From: an uncultured Alphaproteobacteria bacterium
Lineage (GTDB): Bacteria; Pseudomonadota; Alphaproteobacteria; RF32; CAG-239
Length of the DNA stretch: 64,000 nt
NCBI GenBank assembly: GCA_934254585.1
Contig: CAKQLF010000003.1
Location: 1-64,000, forward strand
Reading direction: 5' to 3'
The notes under the pieces were generated by a model. That model ran no database searches, had not been told where the DNA came from, and was given only the letters and a program-made list of their open reading frames with translations. Numbering within the stretch: the stretch's first letter is position 1; every line of letters starts with the position of its first letter. The position numbers and the translations under genes were made by a program. Below, in pieces: positions 7,375 to 16,095 of this stretch.

Positions 7375-8586
7375 TTACTTATGGAAAATTTGATTGTTCT
7401 TCACTTCAAAAAATTGGGAAATATTTTTAATTGTGTCAAAGTTCTGCGATTCGGTTGAAGTTATCCACGCTTGCAGATGTAAATCGGCAACTTTTCGCAA
7501 AAGTGCATTGCGTTTTTTGTCGTCCAAGTGGGTGGTGACTTCATCAAGCAAAAGAATTGGTGCAAATCCCTTGTCCAAAATCTGGCATTTAGTTTGCGCT
7601 AAAATAATGCTGACTAATAAAGCCTTTTGCTCTCCGGTTGAACACAGTTCTGCCGGCATATTTTTCTTTTTGAAATAAACCTTGAAATCAGTGCGGTTGA
7701 CGCCATCAACATAGTCGTTATACAAAACATTGCGGCGTTGCCGAGCCAATTGCTCTGTATAAAACTGCTCAACTTTGACCGCCGGCAGAGTGTTAAGCAT
7801 TTTTTCAATTGTGCCGTCAAGTTCAAGGCGCACATCAGGAAAAACATCGTCAGGTTCGTGTTCTATAAAAGTGTTTAAGCGGGCAATTAATTCTCGTCTG
7901 GCGGCCGCTATTGCGACTCCGAGAGTGGCCATATCAAGCTCAACCGATTGCAGCCAATGTTCGTCGGCGTGTCCGGTTTTCAAAATCTGAAACCATTGCC
8001 GATAAAGATGTTCAAAATTGGCGGTTCGTTTGGCGTGTTCCAAATCAAAGGCATAGACCAACCGGTCTAAAAAGCTTCTTCGCGGTTGTGTTCCGCCCAA
8101 AAAGAGTCTATCCATTTGCGGAGTCACCCAAATGGCTGATATATATTTTCCCAGTTCGGCTTGTTGGGTTATTTTTTGTTGATTAATTTTAACAATTCTT
8201 CGTTCAAAGTTTTTAATTTCATCTTCTTCCAAGTCTTCGCGAAAACTTTTTTGGGTGCCGGTGCCGATTAAATGCTCTTCATTGTTTTTCAAAATTTCCG
8301 CGGCCACACTCCAACCGGTATTAAAATTTAGCAGTTCTTCTTCTGTTGCAGAAATGCGCCGGATATCGGCTAATTTTGAACTTCGTAAACCTCGTCCGGG
8401 GGTCAGAAATGATATTGCCTCTAAAATATTGGTCTTACCAGAGCCATTTTCACCGGTAATGATAATAGGTGAAATTTCGGCCTCGATTCGCAGTTTTTTA
8501 TAATTTCTAAAGTCAGATAAAGTCAGGCGTTTAACACCTGACTTTTCTTTGGTAATTTCTTCTAATTTAGCAGCTAATTCCGACAA
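7375..8586 (-). CDS. recF: DNA replication/repair protein RecF
   Basis: 403 residues of an SMC-like ATPase. Walker A GENGSGKTN is near 45, preceded by the family motif LTLSDFRNYKKL; the ABC signature region CSTGEQKALL and Walker B LLLDEVTTHLD are near the C-terminus. RecF loads RecA at gaps with RecO and RecR. The likely start is TTG at 8586, one base after the dnaN stop. No ATG lies before the conserved N-terminus, so a non-ATG start is needed, giving a tail ~18 residues longer than usual. It is the last gene of the dnaA-dnaN-recF block; gyrB does not follow. Confidence 0.94.
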   Translation of the reverse strand: MSELAAKLEEITKEKSGVKRLTLSDFRNYKKLRIEAEISPIIITGENGSGKTNILEAISFLTPGRGLRSSKLADIRRISATEEELLNFNTGWSVAAEILKNNEEHLIGTGTQKSFREDLEEDEIKNFERRIVKINQQKITQQAELGKYISAIWVTPQMDRLFLGGTQPRRSFLDRLVYAFDLEHAKRTANFEHLYRQWFQILKTGHADEHWLQSVELDMATLGVAIAAARRELIARLNTFIEHEPDDVFPDVRLELDGTIEKMLNTLPAVKVEQFYTEQLARQRRNVLYNDYVDGVNRTDFKVYFKKKNMPAELCSTGEQKALLVSIILAQTKCQILDKGFAPILLLDEVTTHLDDKKRNALLRKVADLHLQAWITSTESQNFDTIKNISQFFEVKNNQIFHK

Positions 8587-8587
8587 C

Positions 8588-9706
8588 TTAAACTCTCATC
8601 GGCATCAATACATAAATTGCACTGGAGTCGGAGGTATCGTGAATAACCGACGGTGAAGCTCCGTCACTAAAACTGAATTTTGCGGTGTCACCCTTAATTT
8701 CAGCCAAGATATCCAACAAATAACGGAAGTTATAACCGATTTCCAACGATTCGTTATCATAAGTAGCTTCAATTTCTTCTATGGCACTACCCATATCCGG
8801 ACTGGATGTGGTGATAATAACGTGATTTTTGTTGGCAATCATTTTAATGGCGCGGGTTCTTTCCGCCACAACCGACACGCGGTCAACCGCCGTAGCCAAA
8901 TCTTTTACATTTAATTCCAAAATTTTATCATTGTCGGTCGGAATAACTCTTTCATAATCCGGATAGGTGCCATCAATCAATTTAGAAGCCAAGGTTACAT
9001 CGGACAAAGTAAAGCGAACTTTGCTGTCAGATAAAGAGATTTGCACGGATTCGGCGGAAGTGTCATCTAACAATTTGCGAATTTCTCCAACAGTTTTACG
9101 CGGTAAAATAACACCTTCCATATTTGCCGCCCCATCAGGCAACGGGGTTTCTACGCAAGCCAAACGGTGACCATCGGTAGCCACGATTCGCAGCACTTTT
9201 GTTTCGCCTTCATTTTTCGGGTGAATGTATAAACCATTCAAATAATATCTGGTTTCCTCGGTAGAAGCGGCAAATTGTGTGCGATCAATAACATCTTTCA
9301 GTTCATCGCGATTCATCTCAAAATTGGTAGGCAGAGCATCGGTGGAAATTACAGGGAAATCTTCAACTCCGATAGTTGAAAGTGAAAATTTAGAACGGCC
9401 GGAAGCAATGCTGAGTTGTTCTTTTTCATCAGGATAAACCAATTCAATTTCCGAACCATCTGAAAGCTTGCGTACAATATCATAAAGCATATGTGCCGGA
9501 GCGGTAATTGCACCATTTTCCAAAATTTTAGCGTCTACAATTTCGGTGATTTCCGTATCCATATCGGTAGCCTTAAAGCTGATGCCGTCATTGCTCGCTT
9601 CGATTCTAACGTTGGACAATACCGGAACAGTGTTTCTTTTTTCAACAATGTTTTGAACGTGTCCCAGAGTTTTCAATAAAACAGCTTTTTCAATTGTAAA
9701 CTTCAT
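8588..9706 (-). CDS. dnaN: DNA polymerase III beta subunit (sliding clamp)
   Basis: 372 residues, the usual clamp length, in three similar ~120-residue domains. It starts MKFTIEKAVLLKTLGHVQ and ends YVLMPMRV, both typical. The protein forms a dimeric ring that tethers DNA polymerase III and repair proteins to DNA. It lies 130 bases downstream of dnaA and directly upstream of recF, so it is probably expressed with both. The dnaA-dnaN gap holds a GACTCAT/ATGAGTC inverted repeat ~65 bases apart but no clear terminator. Confidence 0.98.
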   Translation of the reverse strand: MKFTIEKAVLLKTLGHVQNIVEKRNTVPVLSNVRIEASNDGISFKATDMDTEITEIVDAKILENGAITAPAHMLYDIVRKLSDGSEIELVYPDEKEQLSIASGRSKFSLSTIGVEDFPVISTDALPTNFEMNRDELKDVIDRTQFAASTEETRYYLNGLYIHPKNEGETKVLRIVATDGHRLACVETPLPDGAANMEGVILPRKTVGEIRKLLDDTSAESVQISLSDSKVRFTLSDVTLASKLIDGTYPDYERVIPTDNDKILELNVKDLATAVDRVSVVAERTRAIKMIANKNHVIITTSSPDMGSAIEEIEATYDNESLEIGYNFRYLLDILAEIKGDTAKFSFSDGASPSVIHDTSDSSAIYVLMPMRV

Positions 9707-9836
9707 ATCTTCTCACCAATTTATAATGTTTCTACCTTAATAAAAACGACTCATCGTTTTCTTTCTTCAGTCTTAAATTAGCAAATTAGCCATAAAATAA
9801 GAAGATAAAATAATGAGTCGTCAACAAGTTTTTTAT

Positions 9837-11270
9837 TTAATTTTCCAAAAGATGACGCAAAGCCTCAACGCTTTCGGACAAAGAAGTGTCTTCAACTATC
9901 AACTCTTCAACTTTGCGCACAGCGTGCATCACGGTTGTATGGTCGCGGTCGAATTTGCGTCCGATTTCCGGCAAAGAGCGTGAAGTCAGCTGTTTAGCCA
10001 AATACATTGCAATTTGTCTCGGACGCGCCACGTTGCGTGCACGGCGAGAAGATTGCATTTCTTTTACCGAAATGTTAAAATATTCGGCAACTTTTTTCTG
10101 AATTTCATCAATGGTTGTTTTGCGGTCAATAGAGCGTAGCATATCTTTCAAAACATCTTGCGTCATATCCAAAGTTATTTCGTGACCCGACAACAATTGA
10201 GAATGGGCGGCGATTCGCTTCAAGGAACCTTCCAATTCTCTGATGTTGGAGGTAATTTTTTGAGCCAAAAAGTCAGCAACGTTTTGCGGCAGATTAATAC
10301 CGAGTTGGGCGGCTTTTTTGTGCAAAATATCTACGCGCAAATCAAAGTCCGTCGGCATAATATCTGCGGCCAAACCGCTGTTAAGTCGAGATTTTAAGCG
10401 AGCTTCTATTCCATCCAAATCATTAGGAGATTTGTCGGCGGATAAAATAATCTGGCGACCGCCTTCCATTAAGGAATCGAAAGTATAAAAGAATTCGTCT
10501 TGAGTTTTTTCTTTGTTTGCCAAAAATTGCACGTCGTCAATCATCAAAACATCAACGGAACGAAATTGTTCTTTAAACGCTTCAGCGTCTTTATAGCGCA
10601 AGGCTTTCACAAACTTATACAAAAACTGTTCGGCAGAAATGTAAACCACATTGCGTGACGGGTCTTTCTTTTTAATTTCCCAAGCAATAGCGTGCATAAG
10701 GTGCGTTTTGCCCAAGCCGACACCTGAATATAAAAACAGCGGATTGAATGAAATGTTTCTCGATTCGGCAACTTTTTTGGCAGCGACATAAGCAAACTCA
10801 TTGGTTTTGCCAACAACAAAGTTTTCAAAAGTATAGGCCGGATTCAATTTAGATGACAAATATTGGTCATCATCAACCGTATAAGAATTTGCCACGTTGT
10901 TCAAACCATAAATGCTCTGCGGAGTCGGAGTTGATTTAATTTTCTTCAAAAGAGATGTATCTCGGTTGCCCATCAGAGAATTTTCGGCAGAACTCACATT
11001 TTGCACAATAAATTGAACTTTTTTAACGTCCGGATTCTTATGTTCCCAAATTCGATGGATTCTATCGGAATAATGAGCAATAACCCAGTTTTTCATAAAC
11101 GCGGTCGGAGCACAAATATTCATAACTCCATCATTGAAAGAGCTGACGCTCAATGGTTTCAACCAACTGTCAAAAGCGGTTTCACCAAATTCATTTTTTA
11201 ACTGGCAACAAACTTGCTCCCATTGGTCATTGATAGAAAAATCTTCGTCATATATTGCCTGTTCAGCCAT
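9837..11270 (-). CDS. dnaA: Chromosomal replication initiator DnaA
   Basis: 477 residues from ATG 11270, chosen because AGGA lies 7 bases upstream; the frame extends to 11351 without a better signal. Domain I is at the N-terminus. The AAA+ domain carries Walker A GVGLGKTHLMHAI and Walker B VLMIDDVQFL. The C-terminal domain has the DnaA-box-binding signature FDRDHTTVMHA. DnaA-ATP opens the replication origin and also acts as a transcription factor. rpsT lies upstream, as in many alphaproteobacteria. No cluster of DnaA boxes was found beside the gene, so the origin is not placed here. Confidence 0.97.
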   Translation of the reverse strand: MAEQAIYDEDFSINDQWEQVCCQLKNEFGETAFDSWLKPLSVSSFNDGVMNICAPTAFMKNWVIAHYSDRIHRIWEHKNPDVKKVQFIVQNVSSAENSLMGNRDTSLLKKIKSTPTPQSIYGLNNVANSYTVDDDQYLSSKLNPAYTFENFVVGKTNEFAYVAAKKVAESRNISFNPLFLYSGVGLGKTHLMHAIAWEIKKKDPSRNVVYISAEQFLYKFVKALRYKDAEAFKEQFRSVDVLMIDDVQFLANKEKTQDEFFYTFDSLMEGGRQIILSADKSPNDLDGIEARLKSRLNSGLAADIMPTDFDLRVDILHKKAAQLGINLPQNVADFLAQKITSNIRELEGSLKRIAAHSQLLSGHEITLDMTQDVLKDMLRSIDRKTTIDEIQKKVAEYFNISVKEMQSSRRARNVARPRQIAMYLAKQLTSRSLPEIGRKFDRDHTTVMHAVRKVEELIVEDTSLSESVEALRHLLEN

Positions 11271-11741
11271 CTTCATATCCTGTTCAGTTAAAATTGTTTC
11301 AAATAATTGCGTCCGAAATGTTAAAACCGCGAAATTGAAAATAAAACCCAAACTTTTCGGCAGCTCTAACTTATCAGATTAATGATTCTTTTTGCTGTTT
11401 TGGCTGTTACCGCCGACATAATCAGTCAAAGAACCTAATAAGTTTGTTGCCGTTAAAACAGAGGTTGCCACAAAATGGTTTCTGTTTTGTTGGCTTTAAG
11501 CTACCAAGCTTGTTTTTCAATTTTTTAGTTTTTTGTTCAGCAATTCAAAACAATATTCAGTTTATCAAAAGAATAATTTTTTAGTCTTTCATTTTGAATT
11601 GTTTAACATCATTTCTTCAAAATCTAAATTAATTGTTAACAACAAAAAAACATAATTACAAGAGAACTTTTTTAGAACATTGCAATTAATTATCTTGACA
11701 ACGGATTTTAATAGAGTCGGAGGGTAAGTGCTTGTTTTGCA
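11271..11741. other. AT-rich gap between dnaA and rpsT
   Basis: About 470 bases with no convincing gene on either strand. It is very AT-rich with several short inverted motifs such as GTTAAC. It must carry the dnaA promoter. I found no TTATCCACA-type boxes here, so I do not call an origin. Confidence 0.6.
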
Positions 11742-11783
11742 AACAAAAAATGCAAATTAAGCCCCGTAGGGATTAATTTGCAT
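11742..11783 (-). terminator. Terminator of rpsT
   Basis: On the minus strand an 11-bp perfect stem (ATGCAAATTAA with TTAATTTGCAT), extended by CCC/GGG around a short loop, is followed by TTTTTTG. It lies 31 bases after the rpsT stop. Confidence 0.85.
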
Positions 11784-11813
11784 TCAAGGATTCTTCCCGA
11801 TTCTTTAAATAAA

Positions 11814-12074
11814 TTAAAGAGCTTTAATTTTTTGAGCTAAACGAGAAATCGTGCGAGAAGCAGTGTTTTTCTTGAAAACGCCTTTTTGAGCAGCTCTCAT
11901 CATTTCGCTTTCAGCAGTAATAAAAGCAGCTGCAGCAGCTTCTTTATCTTTAGCATTAATCAAAGCGTCAACTTTTTTAACAAAAGTTCTAACACGGCTT
12001 CTGCGTGCGCCGTTAATAAGACTGCGTTTGTTATTTCTAACGATTCTTGTTTTTGCCGATTTATGATTGGCCAT
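11814..12074 (-). CDS. rpsT: 30S ribosomal protein S20
   Basis: 86 residues, lysine- and arginine-rich. It starts MANHKSAKTRIVRNNKRSL and ends ASRTISRLAQKIKAL, typical of S20, which binds 16S rRNA early in small-subunit assembly. It is monocistronic, with a strong terminator downstream. Its position between mutM and dnaA is conserved in alphaproteobacteria. Confidence 0.97.
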   Translation of the reverse strand: MANHKSAKTRIVRNNKRSLINGARRSRVRTFVKKVDALINAKDKEAAAAAFITAESEMMRAAQKGVFKKNTASRTISRLAQKIKAL

Positions 12075-12183
12075 AATTCTCTTCCTATTAAATTATTTAG
12101 TTAATACAAAATTTACTCTGGTAAACTTTATAACCACGACCGAGGGTAGAAGTCAACTAAATTTTTCAAAAACTTTGCGTTTT

Positions 12184-12549
12184 TTAAGGTTTTGACTTGA
12201 CAGTTATGCGAACAATCAGCGGCTTTGCGGATTCTTTTATAATTTCCAAAGTTTCTCCGTCACGGTCAAAAAGCAAATTATTTCCGCGATTCCCTTGATA
12301 TATCCACCCCAATTGCGGCAACGATTCTTTATAAAAATTTGCTACAGCGGTAAATTTCAGTCTGCGCGAAGTCAAATAAGCTTCAATCAGTCGAGTTTCC
12401 TCATTTCCGAAAGATAAATCATCTTGAGTTATTTGCGCCAGACCATCCATCAGCGGAATATCTTCCATACCTTCCACAAACTTGCCGGCCAAAGCGGGGC
12501 TTAAAACAAAAAAAGACAAGCAAAGACTTAAAATTATAAATTTTTTCAT
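12184..12549 (-). CDS. Secreted protein of unknown function downstream of mutM
   Basis: 121 residues from the ATG at 12549, just after the mutM stop. The frame is open further upstream, but that would overlap mutM. The N-terminus MKKFIILSLCLSFFVLSPALA is a typical Sec signal peptide. The mature part is small and mixed, with LTSRRLKFTAVANFYKESLP and LGWIYQGNRGNNLLFDRDGE. It is probably periplasmic. I do not recognise a named family. Co-transcription with mutM is likely from the 10-base gap. Confidence 0.75.
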   Translation of the reverse strand: MKKFIILSLCLSFFVLSPALAGKFVEGMEDIPLMDGLAQITQDDLSFGNEETRLIEAYLTSRRLKFTAVANFYKESLPQLGWIYQGNRGNNLLFDRDGETLEIIKESAKPLIVRITVKSKP

Positions 12550-12559
12550 TGTCGATTCC

Positions 12560-13393
12560 TTATTTTTGTAAAACGGGACAGAAAAAAGTTGAGCGGCCGC
12601 CCAAAATAGTTTTTTCGATATAATGCGAACCATTGCAGCAACAATCTGGACAGCGTTGTCCGGTTTTGTTATAGACGCAATGTTGGCTCTGAAAATGTCC
12701 GATATCCCCATCGGGACGTTTATAATCGTGAATGGTTGAGCCACCGGCAATAATGGCTTTTTCCAAAATTTCTTGAGTATATTTAATTATTAAAGCGCAC
12801 TCTTCAAGCTTAATTTCATTTGCTTTTCTATCCGGACGTATGCGCGCTTTATACAAAATTTCCGAAGCGTAAATATTGCCGATTCCGCAAATAATGGACT
12901 GATTTAGCAGGGCGATTTTTATGGCGCATTTTTTTGAACTGAGTTGTTGCCGTAAAAAATCCGGAGTCAGTTTTTTATCCCACGGATCCAGTCCCAAATC
13001 TTTTAGTTGCGGATTCTCCCGAAGTTTTTCCGTTTCGCAAACATCAATCAATCCGAAACGGCGGACGTCATTATAAATTAATACGCCGTTTGACGTTTCC
13101 AAAATAATATGGTCGTGTTTATCAAAACTCTGCGGAAGTGCGGATTCCAATCTAAATTTTCCGCTCATACCGAAATGCCAAATAATTGTTTGTTTATTAT
13201 CCGTATTTATCAGCATATATTTGGCGATTCGTTTCAAGCTGATAACTTTTGAATTTTCGATTCTTTTTTCAAAATCCATCGGAATAAGCTGACGGAATTT
13301 CCGTTGGCGAACCGTAACTTTATTTATGGTCGCGCCCAAAAGCATTTTGCTTACTGTGTTTTTTATGGTTTCAACTTCCGGTAACTCTGGCAT
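12560..13393 (-). CDS. mutM: Formamidopyrimidine-DNA glycosylase MutM (Fpg)
   Basis: 277 residues. The catalytic N-terminus MPELPEVET (P2 nucleophile, E3) is intact, as is the helix-two-turn-helix NQSIICGIGNIYASEIL. MutM removes 8-oxoguanine and ring-opened purines. The C-terminal zinc finger is odd: CPDC is present, but the second pair reads FFCPVLQK where the family has CPxCQ, so the fourth zinc ligand is leucine (codon TTA). Two extra cysteines follow CPDC (CPDCCCNG) and might substitute. Its position before rpsT and dnaA is conserved in alphaproteobacteria. Confidence 0.95.
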   Translation of the reverse strand: MPELPEVETIKNTVSKMLLGATINKVTVRQRKFRQLIPMDFEKRIENSKVISLKRIAKYMLINTDNKQTIIWHFGMSGKFRLESALPQSFDKHDHIILETSNGVLIYNDVRRFGLIDVCETEKLRENPQLKDLGLDPWDKKLTPDFLRQQLSSKKCAIKIALLNQSIICGIGNIYASEILYKARIRPDRKANEIKLEECALIIKYTQEILEKAIIAGGSTIHDYKRPDGDIGHFQSQHCVYNKTGQRCPDCCCNGSHYIEKTILGGRSTFFCPVLQK

Positions 13394-13502
13394 TTTAGTT
13401 CTCCTGTTGTTATAATAGCGATGTATAATTTGTTTGCAATCTGCTTGCCATTATTTATAAACAGGATTAAACTGCAAAAATTGTCACAAACGAAGAGGAT
13501 AT

Positions 13503-14084
13503 ATGTTAAAAAGAACCAAAAAATATTACGCGCCGCAAAATGAAAATGAAGAACATCTGTGTGATTATCCGGGGTGTGAGAAAAAAGGCGAATATCGTGC
13601 TCCTAAAGACCGTAAATTGAAGGATTATTATTGGTTCTGCCTTAAACACGTTCAAGAGTATAACGCCAAATGGAATTATTATGGCGATGGTGAAACTCCT
13701 GAAGAAGAAGCCGAACGTCTGCGAAAGAAAATGCATTTTAAAAAAGGTTTTCGCTCTAAAGTGCGCTATCAGTTTGGTTATGATTTATGGGACGAAGCCG
13801 AATTTTTTGACTCCGATTATGCAAATCCTTCGGATTCCAGTCGTGAATATTCGGCCGATGGTATTTACTTTACGGTAGAAGAACGACGTTGCATCAAAAC
13901 GTTGGAAATGGATATCAGCGAGCTGAATCCAGAAACTCTGAAAAAACAATATAAGGTTTTAGCCAAAAAATATCATCCCGACGTAAATCAAAAAGATGAA
14001 AATGCAGAAGAAAAGTTTAAGCAAATTTCTTCAGCATACCACACGCTTTTAGATAAGTTTGCGCGCTTACCGAATTATAACTAG
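13503..14084 (+). CDS. J-domain protein
   Basis: 193 residues. The N-terminal ~85 residues contain cysteine pairs (CDYPGCEKKG, then WFCLKHV) that may bind a metal. The C-terminal ~65 residues are a J-domain with the diagnostic HPD in LAKKYHPDVNQ, ending soon after helix III. J-domains stimulate Hsp70 (DnaK). The arrangement resembles small alphaproteobacterial DnaJ-like proteins, not DnaJ itself, since the glycine-rich and zinc-finger parts are absent. The start follows GAGGATAT. It is divergent from mutM. Confidence 0.85.
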   Translation: MLKRTKKYYAPQNENEEHLCDYPGCEKKGEYRAPKDRKLKDYYWFCLKHVQEYNAKWNYYGDGETPEEEAERLRKKMHFKKGFRSKVRYQFGYDLWDEAEFFDSDYANPSDSSREYSADGIYFTVEERRCIKTLEMDISELNPETLKKQYKVLAKKYHPDVNQKDENAEEKFKQISSAYHTLLDKFARLPNYN

Positions 14085-14177
14085 GCCTTAGATATTTCAG
14101 GGTAGTATATCAAATTTTTTATTTTCGTAGATGTCTTGCTAAAATAAATTGTTCTAAAACAGGTTGTTACATAGTGG

Positions 14178-14362
14178 TTTAGAGTCCGTTTTAAACCACC
14201 GTTATTTTTGGACTCTTTTTTGCTATATTTTTGAGTATAGGAAAAAGGTGCCAATATTGCAATAACTTTTTATATTTTCAACATTTTTTCGGGTTTGAAG
14301 ATTTTTTTGTTTTTTCTTTTTGGAGAGTCCGTTTTAAACGGTGGTTTAAATTGGACTTTAAA
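14178..14362. repeat. 185-bp element with ~39-bp terminal inverted repeats, copy 1
   Basis: The left end TTTAGAGTCC..TTTAAACCACCGTT..GGACTCT matches the reverse complement of the right end at about 30 of 39 positions. Each arm is itself an inverted repeat; the left arm (AGAGTCC/GGACTCT plus T6) looks like a terminator. A second 185-bp copy lies at 36958-37142. Both end 26 bases before the GTG of a pilin gene. The sharp left boundary suggests a MITE-like insertion, but homology continues rightward into the gene, so a duplicated leader is equally possible. Confidence 0.65.
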
Positions 14363-14388
14363 TGAAGAAAAAATAAAGGAGAATCAAA

Positions 14389-15468
14389 GTGTTAAAAGGT
14401 GGCAAAATGGGGCGTTTAAGGCGTGTTTTTGAGGTAATTTTGGGGTGCAATGTCATTAATCGGCATTTTTCTGATGTTATTTGCAGGATTTTTGCTACCA
14501 TTCGCGGGCTTAGACCCGCGAATCTAGAATGCGTCACGCCCGTAGATGACAATTTAGAGAGGGTGATTGAGCATAAAAAGAAAACAACCATCATATTTAA
14601 GGGATTGGATGGCGTGCGTCAATACGCCGTGCTTTTCGAACAATGTGTACAAAGTAGTACACGAGTGAGAAAAGCGCAAGTAGTGACCAGACAGACAAAA
14701 CATATTAGAAATCTTCTTCCGCAATGTGCGTCAGATGCGACGGGATTTTTAAGCGACGTGTACAAAAAAAGTACACGAGCGAGAAAATTCCTAGCAGATG
14801 GCGTGCAGTGCGGAAGAAGTATGATTGAAATGCTCGGTGTTCTCGCCATTATTGCGGTGCTCTCCGTCGGTGGAATCGCCGGCTATGGCAAAGCAATGCG
14901 AATCTGGAATTCTAATCAGCAAAAAGAGCAAATGACGCAAATATTACATTCACTTATTCGGTTGCGTTACGAATTAGGTCGAGAGAAAAACAGTGCATCT
15001 ACTACACTGATTATGCCGGTTTTGAAGGCAATTGACGAAATTCCGGCCGGATTGACATTTGGGGGTAATGAGCTAATGGATAAAAATGGTAACAGATATT
15101 ATGCCTCTTATGGGCAGAGTTGTTGGCAAATAAAACAGGATAGCGAAGAGAAAGCTTGCAACTTTAAATATTTTTTGCGGATATCTTTGGTTAAAACCGA
15201 TTCGTCGTTGGTTCCGAGTTCTGAAGATGCGTGCGCAAATTTTATTAACATTGCCAAAGAAAATGTTAAAGATGTTAATGTTATAATTACTTTTTGGGGA
15301 AATCCGAAAGATGACGACAATCCAAATCATTGGCGCGGTTATGAGCAGAAAGATGCTTTTACGCAAACAACTTTGAAAACGGCAAGTCCTTTGCAAATTT
15401 CAAATGTTTGCAAAGAGTGTAAAAATCATTCATATTGTAGGGTTACACTGTATTTGAAAACAAGTTAA
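14389..15468 (+). CDS. Type IV pilin-like protein with 142-residue repeat-rich leader (pilin gene 3)
   Basis: 359 residues, GTG start with AAAGGAGA upstream. The processing site is at residues 142-143 (G|RSMIEML), followed by the shared hydrophobic helix with a small change (AIIAVL, YGKAM). The soluble domain ends with CKECKNHSYC. The leader region matches that of pilin gene 2 in long blocks (HKKK..I.FKGLD.VRQYA, VQSSTR) and contains two GTGTAC-type palindromes. A 142-residue leader far exceeds known prepilin leaders, so the true start may be internal, for example the GTG three codons before the glycine. It stands alone between the J-domain gene and tRNA-Phe. Confidence 0.7.
   Translation: MLKGGKMGRLRRVFEVILGCNVINRHFSDVICRIFATIRGLRPANLECVTPVDDNLERVIEHKKKTTIIFKGLDGVRQYAVLFEQCVQSSTRVRKAQVVTRQTKHIRNLLPQCASDATGFLSDVYKKSTRARKFLADGVQCGRSMIEMLGVLAIIAVLSVGGIAGYGKAMRIWNSNQQKEQMTQILHSLIRLRYELGREKNSASTTLIMPVLKAIDEIPAGLTFGGNELMDKNGNRYYASYGQSCWQIKQDSEEKACNFKYFLRISLVKTDSSLVPSSEDACANFINIAKENVKDVNVIITFWGNPKDDDNPNHWRGYEQKDAFTQTTLKTASPLQISNVCKECKNHSYCRVTLYLKTS
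14500..14777 (+). repeat. In-frame palindromic repeats in the leader of pilin gene 3
   Basis: Palindromes ATTCGCGGG/CCCGCGAAT (14500-14523), GTGTAC/GTACAC (14645-14662) and CGTGTAC/GTACACG (14757-14777) lie within the coding frame upstream of the cleavage site. The repeated GTGTAC unit encodes the recurring SSTR/KSTRARKF words. Confidence 0.7.
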
Positions 15469-15488
15469 AAACTTAGAGATGGAGAAAA

Positions 15489-15520
15489 TAAAAAAGCCTT
15501 GGCAAAAACCAAGGCTTTTT
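15489..15520. terminator. Bidirectional terminator between pilin gene 3 and tRNA-Phe
   Basis: AAGCCTTGG/CCAAGGCTT around a five-base AT loop, with A and T runs on both sides. It can end transcription of the pilin gene (plus) and of tRNA-Phe (minus). Confidence 0.85.
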
Positions 15521-15523
15521 AAC

Positions 15524-15599
15524 TGGTGGTCGGGGACGGTTTCGAACCGCCGACACAAGGATTTTCAGTCCTTTGCTCTACCAGCTGAGCTACCCGACC
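15524..15599 (-). tRNA. tRNA-Phe (anticodon GAA)
   Basis: 76 bases with all four arms. The acceptor GGTCGGG pairs with CCCGACC, the anticodon loop CTGAAAA gives GAA, the T-loop is TTCGAAA, and 3' CCA is encoded. Confidence 0.97.
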
Positions 15600-15700
15600 A
15601 TCGTTTACGAAACACTTTATAAAGTAGTTTTTTGTAAAAGTCTATATATTTTTTCATAAATGTGTAAAAAAAATTAAAATCGGCCGGAAAACTTGTTTTT

Positions 15701-15889
15701 TTAGTTCAAAACGCGGTTCTCAAGAGCGTTTAAGTGGGCGGAAATTCCGCTTCGGAAAACGGTTTGTATTTCAATAGCCATTTTATATTCATTAAAAAAT
15801 CCGTGGGATTGAAAATAATTTTTTACTTCTTCCAAGTTGTCTTCAATATCGTAAATAGTGTTAATATAAGCAAATTGTTGTTGATTCAT
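15701..15889 (-). CDS. Small protein of unknown function
   Basis: 62 residues from ATG 15889, chosen for AAGGAG 8-13 bases upstream. It is acidic and predicted mostly helical (MNQQQFAYINTIYDIEDNLE at the start). No family is recognised. The 54-residue gene at 15912 lies just upstream on the same strand, and the two probably share a transcript. Confidence 0.6.
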   Translation of the reverse strand: MNQQQFAYINTIYDIEDNLEEVKNYFQSHGFFNEYKMAIEIQTVFRSGISAHLNALENRVLN

Positions 15890-15911
15890 TTCGGTTCTCC
15901 TTAAAACATTT

Positions 15912-16076
15912 TCAATTATAATAATTATTGCGGCACATATCAAATTCGCAGTTCAGAATCCGTAGTTTGTTTAGTTCATTTTGATGATGATATTTAATAA
16001 AGTTGCTTTCAAGCAGTTGGATTGATTGATAAATGCGGTTTGGCATTTTTATATTGTGATTAATTTCCAAATTCAT
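15912..16076 (-). CDS. 54-residue small protein
   Basis: An ATG at 16076 is preceded by a near-perfect ribosome binding site (GGAGGAAATT) and opens a 54-codon frame: MNLEINHNIKMPNRIYQSIQ at the start, ending CEFDMCRNNYYN. It is polar, with two cysteines. No homologue is recognised. The quality of the ribosome binding site and the same-strand neighbour 22 bases downstream support it as real. Confidence 0.55.
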   Translation of the reverse strand: MNLEINHNIKMPNRIYQSIQLLESNFIKYHHQNELNKLRILNCEFDMCRNNYYN

Positions 16077-16095
16077 AATTTCCTCCTAAAAAATC

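Noticed and set aside
9717..9836. Terminator between dnaA and dnaN
   Set aside because: GACTCAT/ATGAGTC are complementary but ~65 bases apart with no good T run in the right place, so dnaA-dnaN read-through is more likely.
11271..11813. Replication origin between dnaA and rpsT
   Set aside because: The gap is AT-rich, but no cluster of TTATCCACA-like boxes was found; single boxes elsewhere are not enough to place an origin.
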